From JACCZX01 sp963829995 (GTDB lineage Bacteria > Pseudomonadota > Gammaproteobacteria > Burkholderiales > Burkholderiaceae_F), in NCBI GenBank assembly GCA_963829995.1, contig CAWHKW010000031.1, positions 372,001 through 436,000 of the forward strand: 64,000 bases of DNA, written 5' to 3'. Positions 25,205 to 33,281 of the stretch are shown here, piece by piece. The notes beneath the pieces were generated by a model. The model had not been told where the DNA came from and made no database searches. It saw only the letters and a program-made list of their open reading frames with translations. The number at the start of each line of letters is the position of its first letter. The stretch's first letter is position 1. Made by a program: the position numbers and the translations under genes.

Positions 25205-26443
25205 TCAAACCACCTGACCGAGCTTGAAGATCGGCAGATAAATCGCGATCACGATGCCGCCGACGACGACGCCAAGAATCACCATGATCATCGGCTCGAG
25301 CAGACTCGCCAGCGCATCGACGGTTTCATCGACTTCGCGCTCGTAATAGTCGGCGACCTTGGACAGCATTGAATCGAGCGAGCCGGATTCCTCGCCGATC
25401 GAGGTCATCTGAATCGCCATGTTCGGGAACACACCCGTGTTCTGCATCGACTGCGCCAAGCTGGTGCCGATGTTGACCTCGTTCTGCACCTGCTTGGTCG
25501 CTTCCTTGTAGACCCAGTTTCCGGCGGCTGGCCCAACCGAATCGAGCGCTTCGACCAGCGGCACACCGGCGGCAAATGTCGTGGCCAGGGTTCTGCTCCA
25601 GCGCGCGATCGATGCCTTCTGCAGCATCTCGCCCAGCACCGGAAGTTTCAGCAATGCGCGGTCGACCGCGGCCTTTACCTTCGGCGATCGCCGCCAAGCC
25701 TGCAACAAGAAGTAAAAGCCGCCAAACATGATGCCGGCTATGACGTACCAATACGCAACCAAAAAATCTGACATCGCAATCACGACTAGCGTGGGCGCAG
25801 GGAGGTCGGCGCCGAAGCTGGTAAATACGCTCTTGAACGACGGAATCACAAAAATCATGATGATCGCGGTGACCAGAACAGCGACCAGAATAATCATGAT
25901 CGGATAAAACATTGCCTTCTTGATCTTGCCCTTAAGCGCGATCGTTTTTTCCTGGTAAGTGGCGAGGCGATCTAGCAGTGTCTCCAAGATACCGGCTTGC
26001 TCACCGGCGGCGACCAGGTTGCAGAACAGCGGATCGAAGTACAGCGGATACTTGCGGAACGCCTGGTTCAGGCTGGTGCCCGTTTCTACGTCAGAACGAA
26101 TGTCGTTCATCAACCGCGCCATCGATGGGTTGGAATGGCCCTTGCCGACAATGTCGAACGCCTGCATCAGCGGCACGCCTGCCTTCAGCATCGTCGATAA
26201 CTGACGCGAAAACAGCGCAAGGTCCTTCTCGGTAATCTTTTTGCCGCGCGAGAAGCTCTGCTTCTTAATCTTTGTCGTCATGATGCCGCGCCGGCGCAGC
26301 GAGGCGGCGACGACGGACTCGCCGCCCGCCCGCATATCGCCCTTTACGACACGACCATTTTTGTCTCGCCCTTCCCAGTGAAACATCGACTCGCGTATTG
26401 GAGCCGTGGGGCGTGCTTTGGCAAGTGTTCCGGTGGCCATCAA
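25205..26443 (-). CDS. pilC: Type IV pilus inner-membrane platform protein PilC
   Basis: Polytopic inner-membrane protein that couples the PilB/PilT motors to pilin extraction. The 412 residues match the GspF/PilC family: an N-terminal cytoplasmic region with FHWEGRDKNGRVVKG, two T2SSF repeats, each four-helix domain followed by a membrane span (FSRQLSTMLKAGVPLMQAF, then WSRTLATTFAAGVPLVEAL), and GEQAGILETLLDRLA and GEESGSLDSMLSKVA marking equivalent positions. It lies 17 bp downstream of pilB. The neighbourhood pilB-pilC-pilD plus pilS-pilR at 39-42 kb indicates surface pili. Confidence 0.95.
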   Translation of the reverse strand: MMATGTLAKARPTAPIRESMFHWEGRDKNGRVVKGDMRAGGESVVAASLRRRGIMTTKIKKQSFSRGKKITEKDLALFSRQLSTMLKAGVPLMQAFDIVGKGHSNPSMARLMNDIRSDVETGTSLNQAFRKYPLYFDPLFCNLVAAGEQAGILETLLDRLATYQEKTIALKGKIKKAMFYPIMIILVAVLVTAIIMIFVIPSFKSVFTSFGADLPAPTLVVIAMSDFLVAYWYVIAGIMFGGFYFLLQAWRRSPKVKAAVDRALLKLPVLGEMLQKASIARWSRTLATTFAAGVPLVEALDSVGPAAGNWVYKEATKQVQNEVNIGTSLAQSMQNTGVFPNMAIQMTSIGEESGSLDSMLSKVADYYEREVDETVDALASLLEPMIMVILGVVVGGIVIAIYLPIFKLGQVV

Positions 26444-26460
26444 GTTCTCCGCTTCAACTG

Positions 26461-28209
26461 CTAAACGTTAGTACAACCCAGCACTTCCTCAAGCGACGTG
26501 ATGCCCTGCTTGACCTTCACCAATCCGGACTGGCGCAAGTCGCGCACGCCATTTCTCTGCGCCTCGCGGCCAATATCAATCGCGGTCGCGCTTTTCAAAA
26601 TCATGTCCTGGATCGCCTCGGTGATCGGCATGACCTGATAAATCCCGAGCCGCCCTTTGTAGCCGCTGCCCTTGCAACGTTCGCAGCCGACAGGCTTGTA
26701 GGGAATCCAGCCGCCGTCAATGTCGGCAGCACTGAATCCAGCGCCAATGAACGCATCTCTGGGCAGATCGTACGGCTGCTTGCAAGCGCAAAGTTTGCGC
26801 GCCAGTCGCTGGGCGGTAATCAAGATAATGCTGGACGCGATGTTAAAGGGCGCGACCCCCATGTTCAACAACCGGACCAGAGTTCCAGGCGCGTCGTTGG
26901 TATGCAGCGTGGATAGCACCATGTGACCCGTTTGCGCCGCTTTGATCGCGATGTCCGCGGTTTCAAGATCGCGAATCTCACCCACCATGATGACGTCGGG
27001 GTCCTGCCGCAGGAACGATCGCAACGCACTGGCGAACGTAAGCCCCGCCTTTTCGTTCAAGTTGACCTGGTTGATACCGGCGAGCTGAATTTCAGCGGGG
27101 TCTTCCGCGGTCGAAATATTGATGTCCGGCTTGTTCAGAATGTTCAGACACGTGTAGAGGGATACGGTCTTGCCCGAACCTGTTGGCCCCGTGACCAGCA
27201 CCATGCCGTAAGGCCGCTGCACGCAGTCCAGCAGAGTCTGTTTTTGGTCGGGTTCGTAACCGAGCGCATCGACACCCAGCTTGGCTTGCGATGCGTCCAA
27301 GATGCGCATTACGATTTTCTCGCCGAACAGTGTCGGCAACGTGCTAACGCGAAAGTCGATTGCACGGGTGCCGGACAGCGCAATCTTCATCCGCCCGTCT
27401 TGAGGGACGCGCTTTTCCGCGATGTCTAGGCGAGACAAGACCTTGATGCGTGTCGACAACCGCTCCTTGATCGCCAATGGTGGCTGCGCGACCTCGCGCA
27501 TCTGCCCATCGAGCCGGAAGCGAACGCGATAAAACTTCTCGTAGGGTTCAAAGTGCAAGTCGGATGCGCCTTCACCGATTGCGTCGAGCAAAAGCTTCTG
27601 TAGAAAGCGTACGACCGGTGCGTCATCCACTTCGGCAGAGGCTGCGGCATCCTCAGCGGAAATTTCGCCGGGTTCGTCGAGCATGCCGAAATCGATGTCC
27701 TCGGCGCCGCCGCTGATCGTGTCGAGCGCCTGCGCCACGCTTTGCGCCTGGGCTTCGACATGGCGCATTAACTTGTCGTGTTCGACGACGATCACGTCGA
27801 TCGCAAGCTGAGTTTGAAACTTGATTTGATCGAGTGCGTGCGTGTTGGTGGGATCAGAAACGGCGACCGCGAGACGATTTCCGCGCTTGCGCAACGCCAG
27901 CACGCGGAGCGACCCCACTAACTTCTTGTCGATGATGTCCTTGGGGAGTTGCTCGATGTCAACGGCGCCCAAGTCCAGTAAAGCGTGTCCGAACGTATCT
28001 GCCGCGAACTTGGCGATCACAGCCGACGTCAGGCCGGTCACGTCGGCCGAGCCGACCAGTTCGTCGATGAACTGTGTATTGCTTTGTGTCGCTTTGCGCG
28101 CAAAGTTCTCTGCGCGATCGGGCCGCAGTTTGCCTTGCTGGACCAGCGCGCGCGCAAGCCCCGTGAGCGCTCCCACGGCGGCCGCAGAACCTTGCATTAC
28201 GGTGGACAT
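26461..28209 (-). CDS. pilB: Type IV pilus assembly ATPase PilB
   Basis: Hexameric cytoplasmic motor powering pilus extension. The 582 residues have an N-terminal MshEN-like domain (about 30-180, with FGHALLDLGAVDIEQLP), then the GspE core: DLHFEPYE, Walker A GPTGSGKTVSLYT near residue 345, the Asp box ISTAEDPAEIQLAG, Walker B SFLRQDPDVIMVGEIRDLET and the His box HMVLSTLHTNDAPGTLVRL. A four-cysteine zinc site CACKQPYDLP...CERCKGSGYKGR is near the C-terminus. First gene of pilB-pilC-pilD-coaE-zapD-yacG on this strand. The 235 bp upstream to the tRNA presumably hold its promoter, but I see no clear consensus. Confidence 0.96.
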   Translation of the reverse strand: MSTVMQGSAAAVGALTGLARALVQQGKLRPDRAENFARKATQSNTQFIDELVGSADVTGLTSAVIAKFAADTFGHALLDLGAVDIEQLPKDIIDKKLVGSLRVLALRKRGNRLAVAVSDPTNTHALDQIKFQTQLAIDVIVVEHDKLMRHVEAQAQSVAQALDTISGGAEDIDFGMLDEPGEISAEDAAASAEVDDAPVVRFLQKLLLDAIGEGASDLHFEPYEKFYRVRFRLDGQMREVAQPPLAIKERLSTRIKVLSRLDIAEKRVPQDGRMKIALSGTRAIDFRVSTLPTLFGEKIVMRILDASQAKLGVDALGYEPDQKQTLLDCVQRPYGMVLVTGPTGSGKTVSLYTCLNILNKPDINISTAEDPAEIQLAGINQVNLNEKAGLTFASALRSFLRQDPDVIMVGEIRDLETADIAIKAAQTGHMVLSTLHTNDAPGTLVRLLNMGVAPFNIASSIILITAQRLARKLCACKQPYDLPRDAFIGAGFSAADIDGGWIPYKPVGCERCKGSGYKGRLGIYQVMPITEAIQDMILKSATAIDIGREAQRNGVRDLRQSGLVKVKQGITSLEEVLGCTNV

Positions 28210-28444
28210 CAGGTATTGAGCATCCCTAAATTCTGACCGAGCCCGAATCTAGTCGGGCGACTTGAAGTTCGAGCAGTTCGAACCGTAAAGTTATAGCCGG
28301 CCGGCCCCCCTGGAGAAGGCGAAAGATACCGCTGATAAGCCTAGGATTTGTAAACCTAAACTACCGCAAACTGGGCAAGACGATCGGCGCAGACTAGATC
28401 GGCCGAGAAGTCGATTCGAGAAGCATGAGAAGGGGCGGTGAATG

Positions 28445-28521
28445 TGGTCGGGGTGAGAGGATTTGAACCTCCGACTCCTGCGTCCCGAACGCAGTACTCT
28501 ACCAGGCTGAGCTACACCCCG
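28445..28521 (-). tRNA. tRNA-Pro (anticodon CGG)
   Basis: Read on the minus strand, a 77-nt cloverleaf starts CGGGGTG and closes with CACCCCG, discriminator A and an encoded CCA. The anticodon stem CTGCG/CGCAG encloses the loop TTCGGGA, so the anticodon is CGG, reading CCG proline codons. The D arm (AGCTCAGCCTGGTAGAG) and T arm (GGAGGTTCAAATCCTC) are standard. It lies 14 bp downstream of ispB on the same strand. Confidence 0.97.
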
Positions 28522-28535
28522 AAGATCAAGAACAA

Positions 28536-29564
28536 CTAGCGGTTGCGGTCGATTGCAAAGGCCGTCAAGTGTAGCAAGGAATCTTTGAAAATCGTCTGTG
28601 GCAGGTCGCGAATCGCTGCGCAAGCGCTGCTTGCTTCCTGCTCGGCCAGCGCTCGCGAGTATTCGAGCGAGCCGTTTTCGGTCACGATTTGCGCGACCGC
28701 TGTGAAATTGCCACGCCCTTCGCGCACTGCGGCGGTGACGAAGTCGCGTTGTACCGGAGCGGCGCAGCGCAGTGCATGGATCAGCGGTAATGTCATCTTG
28801 CCTTCGCGCAGATCATCACCCAGCCGCTTACCGATTTCTTCGCTGTCGCCCGAATAATCGAGCACATCATCGATGATCTGAAATGCCTTGCCAAGCGCGG
28901 CGCCGTAATTGGCGCACTTTTCCTCGACTTCAGGGTCCGCACCTGCGACGACCGCCGCGATGCGCGCTCCGGCCTCGAACAGGGTAGCGGTCTTGCGCTC
29001 GACCACTTCGAAATATCTGCCTTCGTTGACTGATGGATCGTGGACGTTAAGCAGCTGCAACACCTCACCCTCGGCAATCCGATTGGTCGCATCGGCCATG
29101 ATGTGCATCACGCGTGCACTGCCGGCCTCCACCATCATCTGGAAAGATCGTGAGTACAGGAAATCGCCTACCAGCACGCTCGCTGCGTTGCCGAACAGCG
29201 AGTTGGAAGTCGATCGGCCGCGGCGCAGATCGGATTCGTCGACGACGTCGTCGTGCAACAGGGTGGCCGTATGAATGAACTCGATCACCGCTGCCAGACC
29301 GACGTGTCGTTCGCCGCTATAACCCAGGGCGCGCGCGGTCAGCATTAACACCGCGGGACGCAGTCGTTTGCCACCCGCACCAACGATGTATTCGGCGATG
29401 GTATTGATCAGCGCCACATCCGACTCAAGCCGCGCCCGGATTGTTTGATCGACCAGCAGCATGTCGGCTGTGATGGGTGCCAGCGCGAGCGATAGTCTCC
29501 CGTCGGTGGCGGCGGGTCGGGACTCTGCCACAACAGAAGAAACGGGAGTCGCCAGATCCGTCAT
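28536..29564 (-). CDS. ispB: Octaprenyl diphosphate synthase IspB
   Basis: Long-chain trans-prenyltransferase making the ubiquinone side chain. From ATG 29564 it has 342 residues: GGKRLRPAVLML near residue 70, the first aspartate-rich motif LLHDDVVDESDLRRGR, GDFLYSRSFQMM, and the second motif QIIDDVLDYSG near residue 230, then GDDLREGKMTLPLI. The frame is open further upstream, but the extra sequence is arginine-rich, without homology, and overlaps the rplU promoter region, so the shorter start is preferred. Divergent from rplU-rpmA-obgE, a common proteobacterial arrangement. Confidence 0.94.
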   Translation of the reverse strand: MTDLATPVSSVVAESRPAATDGRLSLALAPITADMLLVDQTIRARLESDVALINTIAEYIVGAGGKRLRPAVLMLTARALGYSGERHVGLAAVIEFIHTATLLHDDVVDESDLRRGRSTSNSLFGNAASVLVGDFLYSRSFQMMVEAGSARVMHIMADATNRIAEGEVLQLLNVHDPSVNEGRYFEVVERKTATLFEAGARIAAVVAGADPEVEEKCANYGAALGKAFQIIDDVLDYSGDSEEIGKRLGDDLREGKMTLPLIHALRCAAPVQRDFVTAAVREGRGNFTAVAQIVTENGSLEYSRALAEQEASSACAAIRDLPQTIFKDSLLHLTAFAIDRNR

Positions 29565-29604
29565 TTTCAGATTATAGGTGCGCGTTCCGCGCCCTCTGGG
29601 TCGT

Positions 29605-29633
29605 TTGACGCGTTTTGCCGAACGGGGGATAAT
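29605..29633 (+). promoter_or_regulatory. Sigma-70 type promoter of rplU-rpmA
   Basis: TTGACG (29605-29610) and GATAAT (29628-29633) are separated by exactly 17 bp and lie about 40 bp before the rplU start. This is a near-consensus vegetative promoter, fitting a ribosomal protein operon. Its distance to ATG leaves a roughly 30-nt leader with the ribosome site CAGGAG. Confidence 0.75.
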
Positions 29634-29673
29634 CGCCGGCCTTTTTAGGTCAGTCATCGCGTCAGGAGTTGGG

Positions 29674-29982
29674 ATGTACGCAGTCATCAAATCGGGCGGC
29701 AAGCAGTATCGCGTTGCCGCGGGCGACACCGTCAAAATCGAGTCTTTGCAGGGCGATGTCGGGCAACAACTGAAGCTGACCGACGTGCTGACGATAGCTG
29801 ACGGTGACAACCTCCGCTTTGGTGCTCCGTTTGTGCCTGGCGCCGCTGTCATGGCGACTGTGCTGGGTCATGGCCGGCACGAGAAGATAACGATTTTTAA
29901 GATGCGCCGGCGCAAGCATTTTCAAAAGCACGGCGGGCATCGGCAGAACTACACCGAGTTGCGGATCGATAGCATTAATTAG
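29674..29982 (+). CDS. rplU: 50S ribosomal protein L21
   Basis: Large-subunit protein binding 23S rRNA. The 102 residues begin MYAVIKSGGKQYRVAAGDTV and contain KMRRRKHFQKHGGHRQNYTEL, the L21 signature region, both fully conserved. Start ATG 29674 is preceded by CAGGAG. A longer in-frame start upstream at 29578 would cross the promoter and is rejected. Followed by rpmA after 66 bp. Confidence 0.98.
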   Translation: MYAVIKSGGKQYRVAAGDTVKIESLQGDVGQQLKLTDVLTIADGDNLRFGAPFVPGAAVMATVLGHGRHEKITIFKMRRRKHFQKHGGHRQNYTELRIDSIN

Positions 29983-30048
29983 TTCAGGGGAGCCGGCCCG
30001 CCTTGCGGTCCGGCAACAGGTCTAGGTTGACAGCAGTCGAGGTTACGA

Positions 30049-30330
30049 ATGGCACATAAAAAAGCGGGCGGCTCGTCGCGCAACGGCCGCGATTCGCAGT
30101 CCAAACGTCTTGGTGTCAAGGTATACGGTAACCAAGCGATCACAGCCGGCGCAATTATTGTGCGGCAGCGGGGAACCCAGTTTCATCCTGGCGAAAACGT
30201 TGGCATGGGGCGGGACCATACTTTGTTTTCGCTGATCAATGGCACCGTGCAGTTCAATGTTCGGGGCGCGCAGAACCGCCGTGTTGTAAGGGTCGAATCG
30301 GAAGTTCAGCCTGCAAGCGTCGCCGTATAG
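30049..30330 (+). CDS. rpmA: 50S ribosomal protein L27
   Basis: Large-subunit protein whose N-terminal tail reaches the peptidyl-transferase centre. The 93 residues begin MAHKKAGGSSRNGRDS and continue SKRLGVKVYGNQ, GNIIVRQRG-like (AGAIIVRQRGTQFHPG) and GRDHTLFSL, all diagnostic. The start Met-Ala-His-Lys-Lys shows no Firmicutes-type cleavable leader. Cotranscribed with rplU; an intrinsic terminator follows before obgE. Confidence 0.98.
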   Translation: MAHKKAGGSSRNGRDSQSKRLGVKVYGNQAITAGAIIVRQRGTQFHPGENVGMGRDHTLFSLINGTVQFNVRGAQNRRVVRVESEVQPASVAV

Positions 30331-30347
30331 CCTTCGATTGGATTTAT

Positions 30348-30381
30348 AAAAAGGCCCTGCCGTTCGCGGCCGGGCCTTTTT
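30348..30381 (+). terminator. Intrinsic terminator after rpmA
   Basis: AAAAAGGCCC pairs with GGGCCTTTTT across a short GC-rich inner hairpin (GCCG-TTC-GCGGC), 17 bp after the rpmA stop. The T-run also serves as the U-tract. It would end the ribosomal transcript, or allow read-through to obgE 29 bp further on. As a near-perfect palindrome it could act on both strands. Confidence 0.88.
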
Positions 30382-30409
30382 ATTTCTAGAGCCAAACACG
30401 GGACGCAAC

Positions 30410-31489
30410 GTGAAATTTATCGATGAAGCGACTATCGACATCGCGGCCGGCGACGGTGGCGATGGCTGCGCATCGTTTCGTCGTGAAAAGTTTATTCCGA
30501 AGGGCGGGCCCGACGGCGGTGACGGCGGCCGCGGCGGCAGCGTGTGGGTGGCCGCGGACCGAAACATCAATACGCTGATCGACTTCCGGTACACGCGCCG
30601 TTTCCACGCAAAAAAGGGGGGAAACGGCCGCGGCTCCGATTGCTACGGAGCCGGAGGAGAAGATATCGACCTGCGCGTTCCTGTGGGCACCGTGATTACG
30701 GACGCCGACACCGGAGAAAAACTGTTCGACATGGTTGCGCATGGCCAGCGCTCGCTATTGGCGCAAGGTGGTCGTGGTGGTCTCGGAAATCTTCATTTCA
30801 AGTCCAGTACCAATCGCACCCCACGGCAATTTACAAAGGGAGAGCCGGGACAGCGGCGCAAGCTGACTCTCGAGTTGCGCGTACTGGCCGATGTTGGACT
30901 GTTGGGATTGCCAAATGCCGGCAAGTCAACGCTGATACGCGCAGTATCGAACGCTCGTCCGAAGGTGGCTGACTACCCGTTCACCACGTTGCATCCGCAT
31001 CTCGGGGTGGTTCGGGTGGGTCCTGAGCAGAGCTTTGTCATCGCCGATATTCCCGGCCTGATCGAGGGCGCGGCCGAGGGCGCGGGTCTTGGACATCAGT
31101 TTTTGCGGCACTTAAGCCGAACCGACCTTCTATTGCATCTGGTCGATTGCACGCCGCCTGATGAAGGTGACCCGGTGCGGGATGCGAAAGCGATCGGGGC
31201 TGAGCTACGAAAGTACGACGACAAGCTTTACCGCAAGCCTCGCTGGTTTGTGTTGAACAAGATCGATCTCGTCCCAAGCGACGAGCGCGAAGCGTTGTTA
31301 GCTGAATTTCGCCGCCGATTGCGGACCAAGTCGCCGGTTTTCGCTGTGTCTGCTGTAAGCGGAGAAGGGTGCCGCGAGCTGATGGTCGCGGTAGCGCGAT
31401 TCCTCGTTGCGAAGCGCGTCGGTTTGAAGGAAAAAATCGAGTCCGACAAGCGTTTGCACACCGAGCACGCCGAAGATGTGCAGGGTTGA
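30410..31489 (+). CDS. obgE: GTPase ObgE/CgtA
   Basis: Essential GTPase involved in 50S assembly and stress control. Starts GTG at 30410 with MKFIDEATIDIAAGDGGDG; the glycine-rich Obg fold fills the first 158 residues (GGPDGGDGGRGG, GRGGLGNLHF). The G domain follows with G1 GLPNAGKSTL, YPFTTLHPHLG, G3 DIPGLIEGAAEGAGLGHQFL and G4 NKIDLV. Total 359 residues; the usual C-terminal extension is short. proB begins immediately at the next base. Confidence 0.97.
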   Translation: MKFIDEATIDIAAGDGGDGCASFRREKFIPKGGPDGGDGGRGGSVWVAADRNINTLIDFRYTRRFHAKKGGNGRGSDCYGAGGEDIDLRVPVGTVITDADTGEKLFDMVAHGQRSLLAQGGRGGLGNLHFKSSTNRTPRQFTKGEPGQRRKLTLELRVLADVGLLGLPNAGKSTLIRAVSNARPKVADYPFTTLHPHLGVVRVGPEQSFVIADIPGLIEGAAEGAGLGHQFLRHLSRTDLLLHLVDCTPPDEGDPVRDAKAIGAELRKYDDKLYRKPRWFVLNKIDLVPSDEREALLAEFRRRLRTKSPVFAVSAVSGEGCRELMVAVARFLVAKRVGLKEKIESDKRLHTEHAEDVQG

Positions 31490-32605
31490 ATGACGTCCGC
31501 AATCACTGCTGCGCGCCGAGTCGTCGTCAAGATTGGCAGCAGCTCGGTAACCGCCGAGCGCGGTCTCGATCACGCTGCGATCGATAGTTGGGCGCGCCAG
31601 ATCGCAGCGCTGCGGGCGAGCCGCAAAGAAGTGCTGCTGGTATCGAGCGGGGCGATCGCGGAAGGTATGCAACGGCTTGGCTGGAAGCGCCGGCCGCACG
31701 AAATCCATGAATTGCAGGCAGCGGCCGCTGTTGGACAGATGGGCTTGGCGCAGGCGTATGAAGCGAGCTTTCGCGCACACGGTTTACAGACTGCGCAAGT
31801 GCTCCTAACGCATACCGATCTTGCCGACCGTGCGCGATATCTCAATGCGCGATCAACGTTGTTCACTCTGCTCCAACTCGGAGTTGTGCCCGTCATCAAC
31901 GAAAACGACACAGTCGTCACCGATGAGATCAAGTTCGGCGACAACGATACCCTTGGGGCCTTGGTTGCCAACCTCGTCGAAGCGGATGCTCTGATTATCT
32001 TGACCGACCAGGCCGGGCTTTACTCAGATGATCCGCGGCGCGACGCGCAGGCAACCATCATCCGTCAAGCCTTAGCCGGGGATCCCGCACTCGAAGCGAT
32101 GGCCAGAGGCGCGGGAAGCGCTACCGCACGCGGCGGCATGCTAACCAAGGTGTTGGCGGCCAAGCGTGCTGCCCGCAGCGGTGCGCATACCATCATCGCC
32201 GCGAGCCAGGAGCCCGATGTTCTGATTCGACTAGCGCAAGGCGAGGAAATCGGGTCGCAGCTGACGGCTGGGACGGCCGTGCTAACGGCGCGTAAACAGT
32301 GGCTGGCGAGCCATCTGCAATGCCGCGGACAAGTAATGATCGATGACGGGGCCGCGCGCGCTTTGGTGGTCGGAGGCAAGAGCCTGCTGCCGATCGGCAT
32401 ATTGAACGTCGGCGGCGAGTTTCAGCGCGGGGACGTGGTGGCCTGCGTCGATCACTTGGGGCGCGAGGTGGCACGCGGACTCGCCAATTACTCCAGCGCG
32501 CAAAGCCGTTTGATTGCCCGCAAGCCGACGTCAGAGATCGAGAAGATCCTGGGATTTATCGAAGAACCTGAGCTGATACACCGCGACAACCTGGTGCTCA
32601 CTTAG
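31490..32605 (+). CDS. proB: Glutamate 5-kinase ProB
   Basis: First step of proline biosynthesis, feedback-inhibited by proline. The 371 residues comprise an amino-acid kinase domain (about 8-260: VVKIGSSSVTAERGLD, LLVSSGAIAEGM, QAAAAVGQMGLAQAYE, NARSTLFTLL, NENDTVVTDEIKFGDNDTLGALVA, GTGGMLTK-like ATARGGMLTKVLAAK) and a C-terminal PUA domain (about 280-360). Start is the ATG abutting the obgE stop. Obg-proB linkage is conserved in many proteobacteria. Confidence 0.96.
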   Translation: MTSAITAARRVVVKIGSSSVTAERGLDHAAIDSWARQIAALRASRKEVLLVSSGAIAEGMQRLGWKRRPHEIHELQAAAAVGQMGLAQAYEASFRAHGLQTAQVLLTHTDLADRARYLNARSTLFTLLQLGVVPVINENDTVVTDEIKFGDNDTLGALVANLVEADALIILTDQAGLYSDDPRRDAQATIIRQALAGDPALEAMARGAGSATARGGMLTKVLAAKRAARSGAHTIIAASQEPDVLIRLAQGEEIGSQLTAGTAVLTARKQWLASHLQCRGQVMIDDGAARALVVGGKSLLPIGILNVGGEFQRGDVVACVDHLGREVARGLANYSSAQSRLIARKPTSEIEKILGFIEEPELIHRDNLVLT

Positions 32606-32624
32606 TCGCACCTTGGCCGGCAGA

Positions 32625-33206
32625 TCAAGCTATGTCGTTGGGAGGCTCCGCTGCGGAGATGCTGACGGTCGATGCCGGAGGGCAATCGAGACCCGTAGGG
32701 CGAACTCGAGCCGGCTTTGTGTGCCCGCGCACCGGCTTGAACACAAAGCGGGAAAGCTCGAGCAGCGCTTGTTGATACACCTGCCGCTTGAACTCGATCA
32801 CCGCGTCGAGCGGGACCCAGTAGTCGTGCCACCGCCACGCATCGAATTCCGGATGCGTGCTCGCCCGAAGTCGGACGTCGCAGTCGCGTGCGACCAATCG
32901 CAGCAGAAACCAGATCTGCTTCTGACCGCGGTAGTTGCCCCGCAGCTCGCGACGTATCCACTGATCGGGCACGTCATAGCGCAGCCACTCGCGCGTGCGA
33001 CCCACGAGCTTGACGTGCTCGCCGCTTAGCCCGATCTCTTCACCGAGCTCGCGAAACATTGCTTGCTCGGGTGATTCGCCGTACTTAATCCCACCCTGCG
33101 GGAACTGCCACGAATGCTGTTTGACGCGCTTACCCCAGAAGACCTCGTTGCGACTGTTGAGCAGGATGATGCCGACGTTCGGGCGGTACCCGTCCTTGTC
33201 CAGCAT
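32625..33206 (-). CDS. rppH: RNA pyrophosphohydrolase RppH
   Basis: Nudix enzyme that removes pyrophosphate from mRNA 5' ends and starts RNase E-dependent decay. The 193 residues begin MLDKDGYRPNVGIILLN. The Nudix box GGIKYGESPEQAMFRELGEEIGL is at about residues 38-60, and WLRYDVPDQWIR with YRGQKQIWFLLRL complete the RppH signature. The C-terminal 40 residues are a variable tail. It converges on proB (19 bp) and diverges from proS. Confidence 0.95.
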   Translation of the reverse strand: MLDKDGYRPNVGIILLNSRNEVFWGKRVKQHSWQFPQGGIKYGESPEQAMFRELGEEIGLSGEHVKLVGRTREWLRYDVPDQWIRRELRGNYRGQKQIWFLLRLVARDCDVRLRASTHPEFDAWRWHDYWVPLDAVIEFKRQVYQQALLELSRFVFKPVRGHTKPARVRPTGLDCPPASTVSISAAEPPNDIA

Positions 33207-33281
33207 GCCAACCTCTGAACCCTTTACTATTTGTTCGATTATAGGGATAGATTCGCTCGTTGCTCATCACAGAGCCACGCC

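Noticed and set aside
28291..28623. Open frame across the tRNA-Pro gene
   Set aside because: It reads through the tRNA and into ispB; no homology and no start signal.
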